Assembly: GCF_009755605.1 (NCBI RefSeq)
Contig: NZ_WPNZ01000002.1
Coordinates: 234,184 to 298,183 of the forward strand
Source: Streptomyces typhae
Lineage (GTDB): Bacteria; Actinomycetota; Actinomycetes; Streptomycetales; Streptomycetaceae
Reading direction: 5' to 3'
Length of the DNA: 64,000 bases
The position numbers and the translations under genes were made by a program. Shown here piece after piece: positions 40,113 to 51,392 of the stretch (the first letter of the stretch is position 1; every line of letters starts with the position of its first letter). The notes below the pieces were generated by a model. The model did not search any database. It saw only the letters and a list, made by a program, of their open reading frames with translations, and was not told the origin of the DNA.

Positions 40113-40571
40113 TCACAGGGTCCCGAGCGCCTTCACGTACTCGTCGAGGTCACGCGCGTCGGGGAGGCCGTTGACGACGCTCCAGCGGACGACGCCGTCC
40201 TTGTCGATGATGAAGGTGCCGCGCACCGCGCAGCCCTTCTCCTCGTCGAAGACGCCGTACGCCCGGGAGGTCTCGCCGTGCGGCCAGAAGTCGGACAGGA
40301 GCGGGTACTCGAGGCCCTCCTGCTCGGCGAAGACGCGCAGCGTGTGGATGGAGTCGTTCGAGACGGCGAGCAGCTGGGTGTCGTCGTTCACGAACTTCGG
40401 CAGTTCGTCGCGCAGGGCGCACAGCTCGCCCGTGCAGACACCGGTGAACGCGAACGGGTAGAAGAGCAGCACCACGTTCTTCTGCCCGTGGAAGTCCGCC
40501 AGCCGCACCGTGCGGCCGTGGTTGTCCTTCAGCTCGAACTCCGGAGCCTTGACGCCGACCTCGATCGCCAC
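40113..40571 (-). CDS. AhpE-like peroxiredoxin
   Basis: 152 residues from GTG at 40571; an ATG at 40583 adds four residues but leaves no room for a ribosome site. PFAFTGVCTGELCALRD holds the peroxidatic Cys46 and a second Cys51. The length and single-domain fold match AhpE-type 1-Cys peroxiredoxins of actinobacteria. It reduces peroxides or peroxynitrite; here it lies next to the Ter island and the DUF3052 gene. Confidence 0.88.
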   Translation of the reverse strand: MAIEVGVKAPEFELKDNHGRTVRLADFHGQKNVVLLFYPFAFTGVCTGELCALRDELPKFVNDDTQLLAVSNDSIHTLRVFAEQEGLEYPLLSDFWPHGETSRAYGVFDEEKGCAVRGTFIIDKDGVVRWSVVNGLPDARDLDEYVKALGTL

Positions 40572-40669
40572 GAGGACCCACATCCCTTCGCATAGGCCAT
40601 TGGGGTGCCCAGCGTACGGGGGCTGCGGGTGGCCTCGCGGGGCGCCCCGGTCCTGTCGGCGCTCCGCGC

Positions 40670-40746
40670 CTCGTCCTCGATCGCCGGACGGGCTGGATAC
40701 CCACCGGCGCGGCCGGATCTCAGCCCGTCCGGCGTTTGAGGACGAG
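40670..40746. repeat. Streptomyces intergenic palindromic repeat
   Basis: The arm CTCGTCCTCGATCGCCGGAC begins at 40670, and the opposite arm ending GTTTGAGGACGAG ends at 40746. The two 26-base arms match in 24 positions as inverted repeat, with a 25-base loop. This sequence family (cagcccgtccggcg plus gaggacgag) is familiar from many Streptomyces intergenic regions. The stem probably extends further on both sides. Confidence 0.7.
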
Positions 40747-40782
40747 CGCGCAAGCGCGACAGAACGCCAGCCCCCACGCACG

Positions 40783-40818
40783 TGAGGCCCCCGACGGGCA
40801 GAACCGTCAGAGGCCTCA
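40783..40818. terminator. Hairpin terminator between AhpE and DUF3052 genes
   Basis: TGAGGCC at 40783-40789 pairs with GGCCTCA at 40812-40818, and inner GACGG pairs with CCGTC, giving an interrupted stem of about 12 bp around a short loop. It lies just downstream of the minus-strand DUF3052 stop, so it ends that transcript before the AhpE leader. Confidence 0.6.
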
Positions 40819-40846
40819 GGGAAAGCGGCAGCGGGCCTACGGCCAG

Positions 40847-41278
40847 CTACCGCTTCTTGGCGGCGCCCTTGGGCGTGCTCAGCCGCGAGCCGTTCCAGTC
40901 CTTGCCCGCGTTGATGCTCTTGGTCTGGGACAGACCGGCCGTGGTGGAGGCCTCACCGATCTCGCTGGGCTCGACGTAGCCGTCGCGCCCGGTCTTCGGT
41001 GTGAGGAGGAGGATCGAGCCGCCTTCTTCCATGTACGCGATGGCATCCACCAGCGCATCAGTCAGGTCCCCGTCGTCCTCACGGAACCAGAGCACCACGG
41101 CATCAGCCACGTCGTCGTATTCCTCGTCGACGAGCTCCGTGCCGGTGGCCTGCTCGATGGCCTCGCGGAGCTCCTGGTCGACGTCGTCGTCGTAGCCGAT
41201 CTCCTGGACCACCATGTCGGGCTGGAAACCCAGCCTTACGGCAAGGTTCGTCTCCGCGTGGTCCGCGGTCGCGCTCAC
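40847..41278 (-). CDS. DUF3052 protein
   Basis: 143 residues from GTG at 41278. Small acidic protein with [20 protein letters not shown] and [20 protein letters not shown], then [17 protein letters not shown], features of the DUF3052 family widespread in actinobacteria. Often encoded beside aceE. Function unknown. Divergent from aceE with a 450-base intergenic region. Confidence 0.9.
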   Translation of the reverse strand: MSATADHAETNLAVRLGFQPDMVVQEIGYDDDVDQELREAIEQATGTELVDEEYDDVADAVVLWFREDDGDLTDALVDAIAYMEEGGSILLLTPKTGRDGYVEPSEIGEASTTAGLSQTKSINAGKDWNGSRLSTPKGAAKKR

Positions 41279-41732
41279 GGATTGCCTCCTGATCGTGTTC
41301 TTGGGAATGCCTGGCAGCCTCGCGCGTACGCGGGGCATGGGTCGTAGTCCACACGGGCGGGACGGATCGCGCAAGTACCCGGCCGTCGAGACCGCCGAAA
41401 CGGTGACGTTCCCAACCGTGTCACCGCAACTGTCGCCGCTTCCGGAGCGGTGTCCTGCACGGGCCGGGCGGCTCCGCCGGGCCGCTGGGCGGGATGGGCG
41501 TATCGTTGCGATTTGGTCGAGCGTACCCCAGGGACGGCCGCCGGTGTCCCTGTTACCCCGGGGTAGAGATGACGTATCCATCAGTGGGGTAGACGATGGT
41601 GAACGTCCGTACGGACCGGTACGTACCGGCACCGTACGGACCGCACACGCACCCGACAGAGTTCAGAGCAGAGTCCAGGCAGAGCACGAATCCGATCGCG
41701 TGCACCGCGCGACAACACAGCGAAGGAACAGC
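41279..41732. promoter_or_regulatory. Long leader and promoter region of aceE
   Basis: 454 bases without a real gene between the divergent DUF3052 and aceE. It contains adjacent perfect palindromes: GTCCGTACGGAC (41605-41616), CGGTACGTACCG (41617-41628), then CCGTACGG (41632-41639), a tight array of CGTACG-type sites. Further upstream a CCCCGGGGT palindrome and a repeat of ggggtagac/ggggtagag. Such arrays suggest a regulator controlling pyruvate dehydrogenase expression, or a shared divergent promoter. Confidence 0.5.
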
Positions 41733-44486
<2,754 letters not shown>

Positions 44487-44511
44487 CCGCGGTGTCACGA
44501 CACCTCCGTCC

Positions 44512-44558
44512 GGTGCGGGCGGCGGCCCTCGCGGGGGCCGCCGCCCGCACCGCTGTTT
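44512..44558 (+). terminator. Rho-independent terminator of aceE
   Basis: Perfect 16-bp stem GGTGCGGGCGGCGGCC (44512-44527) with its complement at 44536-44551 and an 8-base loop, then GCTGTTTTC. This is the best textbook terminator in the window, with a T tract, 26 bases after the aceE stop. Confidence 0.88.
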
Positions 44559-44573
44559 TCCTACGATGCGCTC

Positions 44574-45413
44574 ATGAAGCATGAGACGGCACCACCGCCC
44601 GCGCCCCGGGAGCCGGTACAGATCCGCTGGGAGCGCCGCACCCAGCGCCCGCTGCTCGCCCTGGCCGTGGCGTTCGCCGTCGCCTATGCCGTGCCCATCG
44701 TCAGGCCCGGGGCGAGCGCGACCACGACGGGTGCCTGCACCGCCGTCGAGTGGTTCGTGTGGGGCGCCTTCGCCGTCGACTACGGGGTGCGGCTCGCGCT
44801 GGCCGAGCACCGCGGGCCGTTCGTGCGCACGCACTGGCTCGACCTGTGCGCCGTGGTCCTGCCGATGATCCAGCCGCTGCGGCTGCTGCGGCTCGTCTCC
44901 ACGCTGCTGCTCGTGGGGCGGCGGGCCCGGATGGCGTCGCAGATCAAGCTGACGACGTATGTGGTGGGGGCCGTGGTGGGCCTGCTGATGTTCGGCTCGC
45001 TCGCGGTGCTCTCGGTGGAGCGGGAGTCGCCCGACGGGAACATCAAGACGCTGGGCGACGCCGTGTGGTGGTCCTTCACCACCATGACGACCGTGGGTTA
45101 CGGCGATCACGCCCCGACGACCGGGCTCGGCCGGATCCTCGCCGTCGGTCTGATGCTGTCGGGCATCGCCCTTCTCGGTGTGGTCACGGCGAACATCGCC
45201 GCGTGGTTCATAGCCCGCTTCGAGAAGGACGACGCCGAGGAGCGCCGCCAGACCGCCGCGATCGAGGCCCTCACGGCGGAGGTGGTGGCCCTGCGCGCGC
45301 AGGTGGACACCTTGTCGGGGGCGCTCGCGGGCGCCGCCGTGCCGCGTCGGGCGAAGGCCGCGGAGGGCGACCGGCCCGGCGGCGAGCCGCCGGTCAGCGC
45401 TCCCAGAGTTTGA
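44574..45413 (+). CDS. Potassium channel protein
   Basis: 279 residues from ATG 44574. Two N-terminal voltage-sensor-like hydrophobic helices and further segments (about residues 27-45, 55-75, 88-115, 128-147), then the pore loop with the selectivity filter TVGYGD at 173-178, and a last helix (about 185-215). The C-terminus is an acidic coiled coil. Six-helix voltage-gated-like K channel of the bacterial type, although the S4 segment (RLLRLVSTLLLVGRRARM) has fewer Arg than in animal channels. Its stop overlaps the convergent I36 gene by 20 bases. Confidence 0.9.
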   Translation: MKHETAPPPAPREPVQIRWERRTQRPLLALAVAFAVAYAVPIVRPGASATTTGACTAVEWFVWGAFAVDYGVRLALAEHRGPFVRTHWLDLCAVVLPMIQPLRLLRLVSTLLLVGRRARMASQIKLTTYVVGAVVGLLMFGSLAVLSVERESPDGNIKTLGDAVWWSFTTMTTVGYGDHAPTTGLGRILAVGLMLSGIALLGVVTANIAAWFIARFEKDDAEERRQTAAIEALTAEVVALRAQVDTLSGALAGAAVPRRAKAAEGDRPGGEPPVSAPRV

Positions 45414-45816
45414 TCGCCCGCACCCGGTAGGGCGACTCGGGCGCCCAGGTGCCGCTGCCCGGATAGGTGTTGAACTCCGCCGTCTCCGCGCACTCGGCCG
45501 ACTGGTACGTCGTGACGGGCCGGCCGGTGCGGTTGGCGAGGGACTGGGCGCCGCTTCCCGGGGGCAGCGGCACACAGCTCTCGATGTCCGTGCCCGCAAG
45601 CTCGTACAGCCGGCGCTCGCCCTTGAAGTGCGCCTTCTCCCAGAGGCAGAGCTCGCCGGGGCCGCAGCCGCCGAGCCGTGGCGGTGCGGCGGCGCCCGGT
45701 CCCGTGGCGCCCGCGTGCGTGGGCGCCGTGAGTGCCGCCGCCAGGGCCGCGATCGTCAGTGCCAGGACGGCCGCCCCCGCGGGCCAGGCGGAACGCATGG
45801 TCGTACGCATGTGCAT
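45394..45816 (-). CDS. Secreted peptidase inhibitor family I36 protein
   Basis: 140 residues from ATG at 45816; a second ATG lies six bases later. A signal peptide (about residues 7-35, with a hydrophobic AVLALTIAALAAALTA core) precedes a domain with GELCLWEKAHFKGERRLYEL and ESCVPLPPG, a crystallin-like fold typical of SMPI/I36 inhibitors. Two pairs of Cys probably form disulfides. Secreted, likely inhibits metalloproteases or is a stress protein. Preceded by three 17-bp tandem repeats. Confidence 0.82.
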   Translation of the reverse strand: MHMRTTMRSAWPAGAAVLALTIAALAAALTAPTHAGATGPGAAAPPRLGGCGPGELCLWEKAHFKGERRLYELAGTDIESCVPLPPGSGAQSLANRTGRPVTTYQSAECAETAEFNTYPGSGTWAPESPYRVRAIKLWER

Positions 45817-45834
45817 CAACCCCCGTGTCAGGTA

Positions 45835-45885
45835 GACACCCGTGTCGTGCCGACACCCTTGTCGTGCCGACACCCGTGTCGTCTC
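45835..45885. repeat. Three tandem 17-bp repeats upstream of the I36 gene
   Basis: Units gacacccgtgtcgtgcc, gacacccttgtcgtgcc and gacacccgtgtcgtctc in direct succession, 19 bases before the gene start on the minus strand. Each unit holds the short inverted repeat GACAC-CC-GTGTC, so it may be an array of operators, or an unstable repeat in the 5' leader. Confidence 0.75.
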
Positions 45886-45962
45886 GCTCACTTGTCGCCA
45901 CTGTCGACCGTGCGGGACGGCGGCGAAAAGGGGTTTCCACCAGGCTCACCCTGATAGGCGAA

Positions 45963-45989
45963 AGCCCCCCGAGCGGCCCCGGAGGGCTC
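45963..45989 (-). terminator. Hairpin terminator of the MFS gene
   Basis: AGCCCCCCGAG at 45963-45973 pairs with the CCGGAGGGCT arm ending at 45989, with a short loop. It lies 75 bases beyond the minus-strand MFS stop. Imperfect but strong GC stem. Confidence 0.5.
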
Positions 45990-46064
45990 TTCCCTGAGAT
46001 GCGGGCCTCTGGGCGCGGGCCGCCGGGCGCGGGGTGCCGGGCGCGGGCCGCCGGGCGCGCGGCG

Positions 46065-47681
46065 TCAGATGTGCGCCGCCCCCGCTCCCGCCTCCGCGTT
46101 CGCCCCGCGCTTCGTCAGCGTCGCGACCACCGCCGCGATCACGCCGACGACGCCCGCGACGGTGAAGGCCACGCCCATGCCCGACATGAAGGTGTCGTGC
46201 ACGACGTCCGTGATCCTGCCGAAGACGTGTCGGTCGACCCCCGGGGCCTGCGCGAGCCGCTCCGGGACCGAGCCGGTGGCGGTGGCCTTGTCGAGGCCGG
46301 GCGGCGGCTCGCCGGGCAGGCCCGCGTCCTGCCACTTGCCCTTCAGGTCGGAGTCGACGGTGTTGGACATCACGGCGCCGAGGACCGCCGTGCCGAGGCT
46401 GCCGCCGACCTGCATGCCCGCCTGCTGGAGTCCGCCCGCGACACCGGAGAGCTCCAACGGGGCGTTGCCCACGATGACTTCGGTGGCGCCGACCATGACC
46501 GGGGCGAGGCCGAGGCCGAGCAGCGCGAACCAGACGGACATCACCAGGGTGCCGGTCCCCGTCGTCATGGCCGTCATGCCGAACATGGCGACCGCCGTGC
46601 ACACCATGCCGCCCACCAGCGGGACGCGCGGCCCGAACCGGGTGATCAGCGCCCCTGCCAGCGGCGAGGAGACGATCATCATGGCCGTCAGCGGGAGCAG
46701 GTGCAGGCCGCTGTCGACGGGGCTCATGCCGCGCACGTTCTGAAGGTAGAAGGTGACGAAGAACAGGCCGCCCATGAAGGCGAAGGCCATCAGGACCATC
46801 AGGGCGGTGCCCGCGGACAGCGGGACGGAGCGAAACAGGCCGAGCGGGATCAGCGGTTCCGCGACCCTGGTCTCCCACCACGCGAACAGCGCGAAGCAGA
46901 CGACGGCCGCGCCGAGGAACGCCCAGGTCCTGCCGCTGCCCCAGCCCCAGGGGTCGCCCGCCTTGATGAGCGCCCAGATCAGGGCGAACATCGCGGCCGA
47001 GAGCAGCACGATGCCGGGCATGTCGAAGGACCGGGGGGCGTTCCGCGCGCGATGGTCCTTGAGGATCAGCACGCCGAGCACCAGCGCGACGACGCCGACG
47101 GGCACGTTGATGAAGAACACCGACTGCCAGTTGACGTGTTCGACCAGGACGCCGCCGAGGATCGGGCCGCCCGCGGTCGAGGCGCCGATGACCATGCCCC
47201 AGATGCCGATGGCCATGTTCAGCTTCTCGGCCGGGAAGGTGGACCGCAGCAGGCCGAGCGCGGCCGGCATCAGGAGCGCGCCGAACAGGCCCTGGAGCAC
47301 GCGGAAGGCGATGACCAGGGAGACGCTGCCGGACATGCCGATGGCGCCGGAGGCGAGGCCGAAGCCGACCACGCCGATGAGGAAGGTCTGCCGGTGGCCG
47401 AAGCGGTCACCGAGCTTGCCCGCGGTGATGAGGGCGACGGCGAGCGCGAGGAGGTAGCCGTTGGTGATCCACTGCACGTCCGCGAGGGACGCGTCGAGGT
47501 CCTTGGTGATGGCGGGGTTGGCGACCGCGACGATCGTGCCGTCCAGGGCCACCATCATCACGCCGATCGCGACGGAGAACAGGGTGAGCCACGGATGGCC
47601 GCGCAGGCCGCCCCGGACGTCTTCGCCGGGCCCCGGCTCCGGTGCCCTGTCCGTGCGGTCGACGGTGGTCTGACGAGTCAT
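46065..47681 (-). CDS. MFS drug exporter, DHA2 (14-TM) type
   Basis: 538 residues from ATG at 47681. About 14 hydrophobic helices; motif FSVAIGVMMVALDGTIVAVA at the N-terminus (motif D1-like), GKLGDRFGHRQTF is the conserved loop-2 motif A, and GPILGGVLVEHVNWQSVFFI is the motif C region. This family exports cationic drugs or antibiotics by proton antiport. The divergent TetR gene starts 185 bases away, and the shared region holds two related operator-like sequences, so TetR-mediated repression is likely. Confidence 0.92.
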   Translation of the reverse strand: MTRQTTVDRTDRAPEPGPGEDVRGGLRGHPWLTLFSVAIGVMMVALDGTIVAVANPAITKDLDASLADVQWITNGYLLALAVALITAGKLGDRFGHRQTFLIGVVGFGLASGAIGMSGSVSLVIAFRVLQGLFGALLMPAALGLLRSTFPAEKLNMAIGIWGMVIGASTAGGPILGGVLVEHVNWQSVFFINVPVGVVALVLGVLILKDHRARNAPRSFDMPGIVLLSAAMFALIWALIKAGDPWGWGSGRTWAFLGAAVVCFALFAWWETRVAEPLIPLGLFRSVPLSAGTALMVLMAFAFMGGLFFVTFYLQNVRGMSPVDSGLHLLPLTAMMIVSSPLAGALITRFGPRVPLVGGMVCTAVAMFGMTAMTTGTGTLVMSVWFALLGLGLAPVMVGATEVIVGNAPLELSGVAGGLQQAGMQVGGSLGTAVLGAVMSNTVDSDLKGKWQDAGLPGEPPPGLDKATATGSVPERLAQAPGVDRHVFGRITDVVHDTFMSGMGVAFTVAGVVGVIAAVVATLTKRGANAEAGAGAAHI

Positions 47682-47695
47682 GCGCCGAGATTAGA

Positions 47696-47743
47696 GTCAG
47701 TCGCTGACACTTGACAGAGCGTTCCACAAGTCGGTCGCTGTCA
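47696..47743. promoter_or_regulatory. Paired operator-like repeats between MFS and TetR genes
   Basis: GTCAGTCGCTGACA (47696-47709) includes a perfect GTCAG-N3-CTGAC palindrome, and GTCGGTCGCTGTCA (47730-47743) is a 12/14 match, 34 bases start to start, i.e. about three helical turns. The minus-strand TCTAAT near 47693 could be the -10 box of the MFS promoter, with the palindrome overlapping the promoter. Confidence 0.6.
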
Positions 47744-47866
47744 TATAGCTCACATCGACACCGATAGGGTGAGCCGGTCAAAGGCACGAGCATCCCGAGA
47801 CGACCCGCGGCGGCCCGAGGCGCCCCGAGGCGACCCAGGGCAACCGACACGAAAGGAGTGCGCGGC

Positions 47867-48499
47867 GTGACCGTTCCGGGCTTGCGCGAACGCAAGAAGC
47901 AGCACACGCGTGACGCGCTGCTGCGCGCGGCGCTCGAACTGTTCACCACCAAGGGCTACGAGGAGACGACGGTCGACGAGATCGTCGAGGCCGTGGACGT
48001 CTCCCAGCGCACGTTCTTCCGGCACTTCGCGGGCAAGCAGGAGGCCGCCTTCGCCGTCCAGGAGATGGTGGAGACGCGCTTCATGCGGGCCTTGTGCGAA
48101 CGGCCCGCCGGGGAGGCCCCGTTCGCGGCCCTGCGCGGGGCCGTGCTCGGCTCCTGGGACGCGGTGGGCGAGTCCATCGAGGCCGTCGTCCCCGTCGAAC
48201 TCCACATGCGCACCTACCGCATGATCGAATCGACGCCCTCCCTGCTCGCGGTGCACCTGCGCCGCTCCATCGAGATGGAGGAGCAGATCGCGGGCGTGAT
48301 CGCCGAGCGCGAGGGCGTCGACCTCGCCACCGACCCGCGCCCGCGCGTGGCCGTAGCCGCGTTCAGCGGGGTGATGCGGGTCACGGGACGGATGTGGGGC
48401 GCGGGCGAGGAGATCAGCGTCGACTCGATCCGCGCGATCACGGAGTCCTACCTCGACCACCTGGGCCCCGCCCTCGCGGAGGACTGGCGCAAGGCCTGA
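47867..48499 (+). CDS. TetR-family transcriptional regulator
   Basis: 210 residues from GTG 47867, chosen because AAAGGAG at 47852-47858 is 8 bases upstream; a GTG at 47858 would overlap that ribosome site. HTH at residues about 10-58 (TVDEIVEAVDVSQRTFFRHF). The C-terminal domain is all-helical and specific. It is divergent from the MFS exporter and is very probably its ligand-responsive repressor. Confidence 0.92.
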   Translation: MTVPGLRERKKQHTRDALLRAALELFTTKGYEETTVDEIVEAVDVSQRTFFRHFAGKQEAAFAVQEMVETRFMRALCERPAGEAPFAALRGAVLGSWDAVGESIEAVVPVELHMRTYRMIESTPSLLAVHLRRSIEMEEQIAGVIAEREGVDLATDPRPRVAVAAFSGVMRVTGRMWGAGEEISVDSIRAITESYLDHLGPALAEDWRKA

Positions 48500-48695
48500 C
48501 GGACGGAGACCGACAGCCACCGCGAGGCACCCCCGGGCGACCGCGCGCCCTCCGCACGCCCCGCCCGTACGCCGCCCACAGAGCGTGACGAGGGCGCGCA
48601 AGAAGTGTCCGCTTCACCACAATTACCCCTCAGGAAACGTGATCTGTCTCACCCCGTGCACGGGGAGCATCACGCTTCTCCTAGGGTGTCCCGCA

Positions 48696-49907
48696 GTGAC
48701 TTCCTTCGACTCGTCCCCCCAACTCGGCGTCTGGCGCGCTCTGCTCGCGCTCACCGTGGTGTTCGTCATGCTCGCGACCACCGGATGGACCGCCGTACGC
48801 CAGCACAGAGGCGCCGCCTCACCGCTCGAAGCCACGCTCTCCGCCTGGGAGCGCGGCCGCATCGACGGGCGCGACCTGCCCGACGCCGACGCCCCCGCGG
48901 CCCGGCTCGCGCAGTTCTTCGCCTCCCTCACCGCGCACCAGAGCGCCCGCCTCGCCGCCCGCTATCCCCTCGCGGTCGGCAACATGAACGGCGCCCCCGT
49001 GGAACTGCGGTACACCGCGAACCGCATCGCCCTGCAACAGGCGCGCAGGATCGAACGCGAACGCATGCACGACGACCGGCTCTCCCCGGTGGGCAAACAG
49101 ACGGCGGAGCGCCGGATGAAACGCTTCGGAGTGATGAGCCGCCCGCACCGGCAGGTCCTCGCCTTCGATCCGATGGGGTCGGGGCGCATGGCGGAGGTCT
49201 TCGGCGACCTTCCCCGGGCCGAGCGGGTCTCGGTCGTGGTGCCCGGTGTCGACACCAACGTCCTCACCTTCGAACGCACCCAGCGCAAGTACGCGGCGCC
49301 CGTCGGCATGGCCCAGGCCCTGTACGGCGCGGAGCGCAAGGCGCGGCCGGGCGCCCGTACCGCCGTGATCGCCTGGGCCGACTACACGACGCCCGTCGGC
49401 CTCGGTGTGGACGCCGCCACGTCCATGCGCGCCGACGACGGGGCGATCCGCCTCGACTCCCTGGTGCGCGCGCTGCCCGGCCGGACCCCGGTGGCGCTGT
49501 ACTGCCACAGCTACGGCTCCGTGGTGTGCGGAGTCGCGGCCCACCGACTGCCGCCGCGGGTCACGGACATCGCGGTCGCGGGCAGCCCCGGTATGCGCTC
49601 GGACAGCGCGGCGGGGCTCGGCAGCCGGGCGCGGATCTGGGCCGCACGGGACAGCGACGACTGGATCCAGGATGTGCCGCACATGGAAGTCGGAGGGCTC
49701 GGCCACGGCGCCGACCCCGTCTCCGCGGGCTTCGGCGCGCGGGTGGTGTCCGCCGACCGGGCGCGGGGCCACACCGGTTACTTCGAGCCGGGCACGGACA
49801 GCCTCAGCAACTTCGCCGAGATCGGCGTGGGCGGCTACGACGGCGTGCGCTGTGCCGGTGGAGATCCGGGCTGCCGCGAAGGTATTTCCGGTACGGCAGC
49901 GGCCTGA
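48696..49907 (+). CDS. DUF1023 alpha/beta-hydrolase
   Basis: 403 residues from GTG 48696. One N-terminal membrane helix (about residues 10-30, VWRALLALTVVFVMLATTGW). The hydrolase core has a nucleophile in CHSYGS (G-x-S-x-G variant), preceded by a GVDTNVLTFERTQRKY helix. DUF1023 enzymes are secreted or membrane-anchored actinobacterial esterase-like proteins of unknown substrate. Upstream region contains CTAGGGTGTC which may be part of the promoter. Confidence 0.82.
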   Translation: MTSFDSSPQLGVWRALLALTVVFVMLATTGWTAVRQHRGAASPLEATLSAWERGRIDGRDLPDADAPAARLAQFFASLTAHQSARLAARYPLAVGNMNGAPVELRYTANRIALQQARRIERERMHDDRLSPVGKQTAERRMKRFGVMSRPHRQVLAFDPMGSGRMAEVFGDLPRAERVSVVVPGVDTNVLTFERTQRKYAAPVGMAQALYGAERKARPGARTAVIAWADYTTPVGLGVDAATSMRADDGAIRLDSLVRALPGRTPVALYCHSYGSVVCGVAAHRLPPRVTDIAVAGSPGMRSDSAAGLGSRARIWAARDSDDWIQDVPHMEVGGLGHGADPVSAGFGARVVSADRARGHTGYFEPGTDSLSNFAEIGVGGYDGVRCAGGDPGCREGISGTAAA

Positions 49908-49982
49908 CGCGCGTAGAAATCGACGAAACAGCGGCCCGCCGCAGGAGAGACGGAGAAGCTCGTGCCGCATACGATGAGCCGC

Positions 49983-50849
49983 ATGGGTGATGTACTGGCC
50001 GGATTTCACGCCGCCTGGGAGTTCGATTCAGACTCCGTGCTCATCCGCTTCGAACGGGGGATCCGTACGCCGAAGCTGTTCCACGCTCTCGGCGAGCGCC
50101 GCATCCCCCACGAGGCGATCGCGGGAGTGACGCTCACGCCCGGCAAGCGCGGGACGACCGTTCTGCACGCCGTGCCGAGGGAGGGCGCCGACCCGCTGAT
50201 GGAGGCGGCGGCGGGACAGCTCAAGGACGGCTCCGATCCGTACCGCCTGGTGCTTCCCGCGGAGCGCGAGACGCTCGCCGAGTACTACGCGGACGAACTG
50301 CGCGCGGCGCTCCCCGGCAACGGCCAGGGGCCCGCGGAGCGCCATCTGGTGGCCCCGCCCGAGGCGCCGCTCCAGTTCAAGGCGTACGACGGGAAGGCGT
50401 CCTTCGACGGCAAGTCGGTGGCCTTCCGCTGGTTCTGGACGGGGGCCTCGTCGGCGAAGTGGAAGGCCGGCGACCAGAGTTTCCCGCTCAGCGACCTGAG
50501 CGGGGTCGAGTGGCGCTCCCCCGAGGTCTTCGAGGGCCATCTGCGGCTACTGCGCCGCGAGTCGCCGATGGACCGGCCCGCGCAGGCCGACCAGGACCCG
50601 GCGGCCGTGGTCTTCGGCCTCGGCTACGGCCCGGTGCACGAGTCGCTGCCGTTCGCCGCGTCCGTCCTGGCCGCGGTGCGCGCCTGCGGCCCCGCCCCCG
50701 CCGTGATCCCGGCCGCCGCCCCGGCCGTGCGGCGCGATCCCGCCGACATCGCCGACCGCATCCGGCACCTCGGCGAACTGCACCAGGCGGGCCTGCTCAC
50801 CGACGACGAGTTCACGACGAAGAAGGCGGAGCTGCTCGCCGAGCTGTGA
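49983..50849 (+). CDS. DUF4429 and SHOCT domain protein
   Basis: 288 residues from ATG 49983. N-terminal half: two DUF4429-like domains (about residues 8-100 and 115-215), each beta-rich with a GIRTPKLFHALGERRIP-type motif. The C-terminal helical hairpin (about residues 255-288, HLGELHQAGLLTDDEFTTKK) is a SHOCT domain, the short C-terminal domain that often oligomerises proteins. Tail-to-tail overlap of 38 bases with the MerR gene. Function unknown; such proteins are linked to membrane stress in some actinobacteria. Confidence 0.78.
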   Translation: MGDVLAGFHAAWEFDSDSVLIRFERGIRTPKLFHALGERRIPHEAIAGVTLTPGKRGTTVLHAVPREGADPLMEAAAGQLKDGSDPYRLVLPAERETLAEYYADELRAALPGNGQGPAERHLVAPPEAPLQFKAYDGKASFDGKSVAFRWFWTGASSAKWKAGDQSFPLSDLSGVEWRSPEVFEGHLRLLRRESPMDRPAQADQDPAAVVFGLGYGPVHESLPFAASVLAAVRACGPAPAVIPAAAPAVRRDPADIADRIRHLGELHQAGLLTDDEFTTKKAELLAEL

Positions 50850-51306
50850 CCTCGGCCGCGGGACCGGAGTAGTAGTCGATCTTGTGGTCGAGGACGGCGA
50901 GCGTCTCCTGGAGCTCGGCGATCCGGGCCCGTACGTCCTGCCGGGTCCGCTCCAGGAGTTCGCACCGCAGGGCGAAGGTGTGATCGCCCGCGCGCACCAT
51001 CTCCGCGTAGCGCACCATGTCGGCGACCGGCATGCCGGTGCGGCGCAGCTTGCCGACCAGGTCCAGCCAGTCGAGATCGCCGTTGCGGTAGCGGCGCTGG
51101 CCCGTGTGCGAGCGGTCGACGTGCGGCATCAGGCCGATCCGCTCGTACCAGCGCAGGGTGTGCGCGGTGAGCCCGGTCAGCGCGACCACCTCACTGATCG
51201 TGTAGTGGTCCCGTCCGTCGGGGCGCGGGTGGGCGGGCGCGGGCGTGGCGCAGATGTGCGTGTCCCGGTCGGGGGCGGGTGCGGTTGTGGTCTCCATCAC
51301 CGTCAT
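50812..51306 (-). CDS. MerR-family transcriptional regulator
   Basis: 164 residues from ATG at 51306; a second ATG lies nine bases later. HTH at residues about 35-65: YTISEVVALTGLTAHTLRWY, typical MerR, followed by a two-helix wing and a long coiled-coil dimerisation helix (about 105-148). No Cys cluster of metal sensors, so probably an organic ligand. Divergent from the GNAT gene, 87 bases apart. Confidence 0.9.
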   Translation of the reverse strand: MTVMETTTAPAPDRDTHICATPAPAHPRPDGRDHYTISEVVALTGLTAHTLRWYERIGLMPHVDRSHTGQRRYRNGDLDWLDLVGKLRRTGMPVADMVRYAEMVRAGDHTFALRCELLERTRQDVRARIAELQETLAVLDHKIDYYSGPAAEVTARRAAPPSSS

Positions 51307-51392
51307 GGCCCCACGCTAAATCCCTGGAGTGCACTCCAAGCAAGGAAAAATATGCGGGACGGCACCCGGGCCCGCTGACTAGCGTGCGCCCC

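Noticed and set aside
45732..47714. 660-codon open frame antisense to the MFS exporter
   Set aside because: Arg/Asp/His/Glu-rich shadow of a 14-TM gene; no motif.
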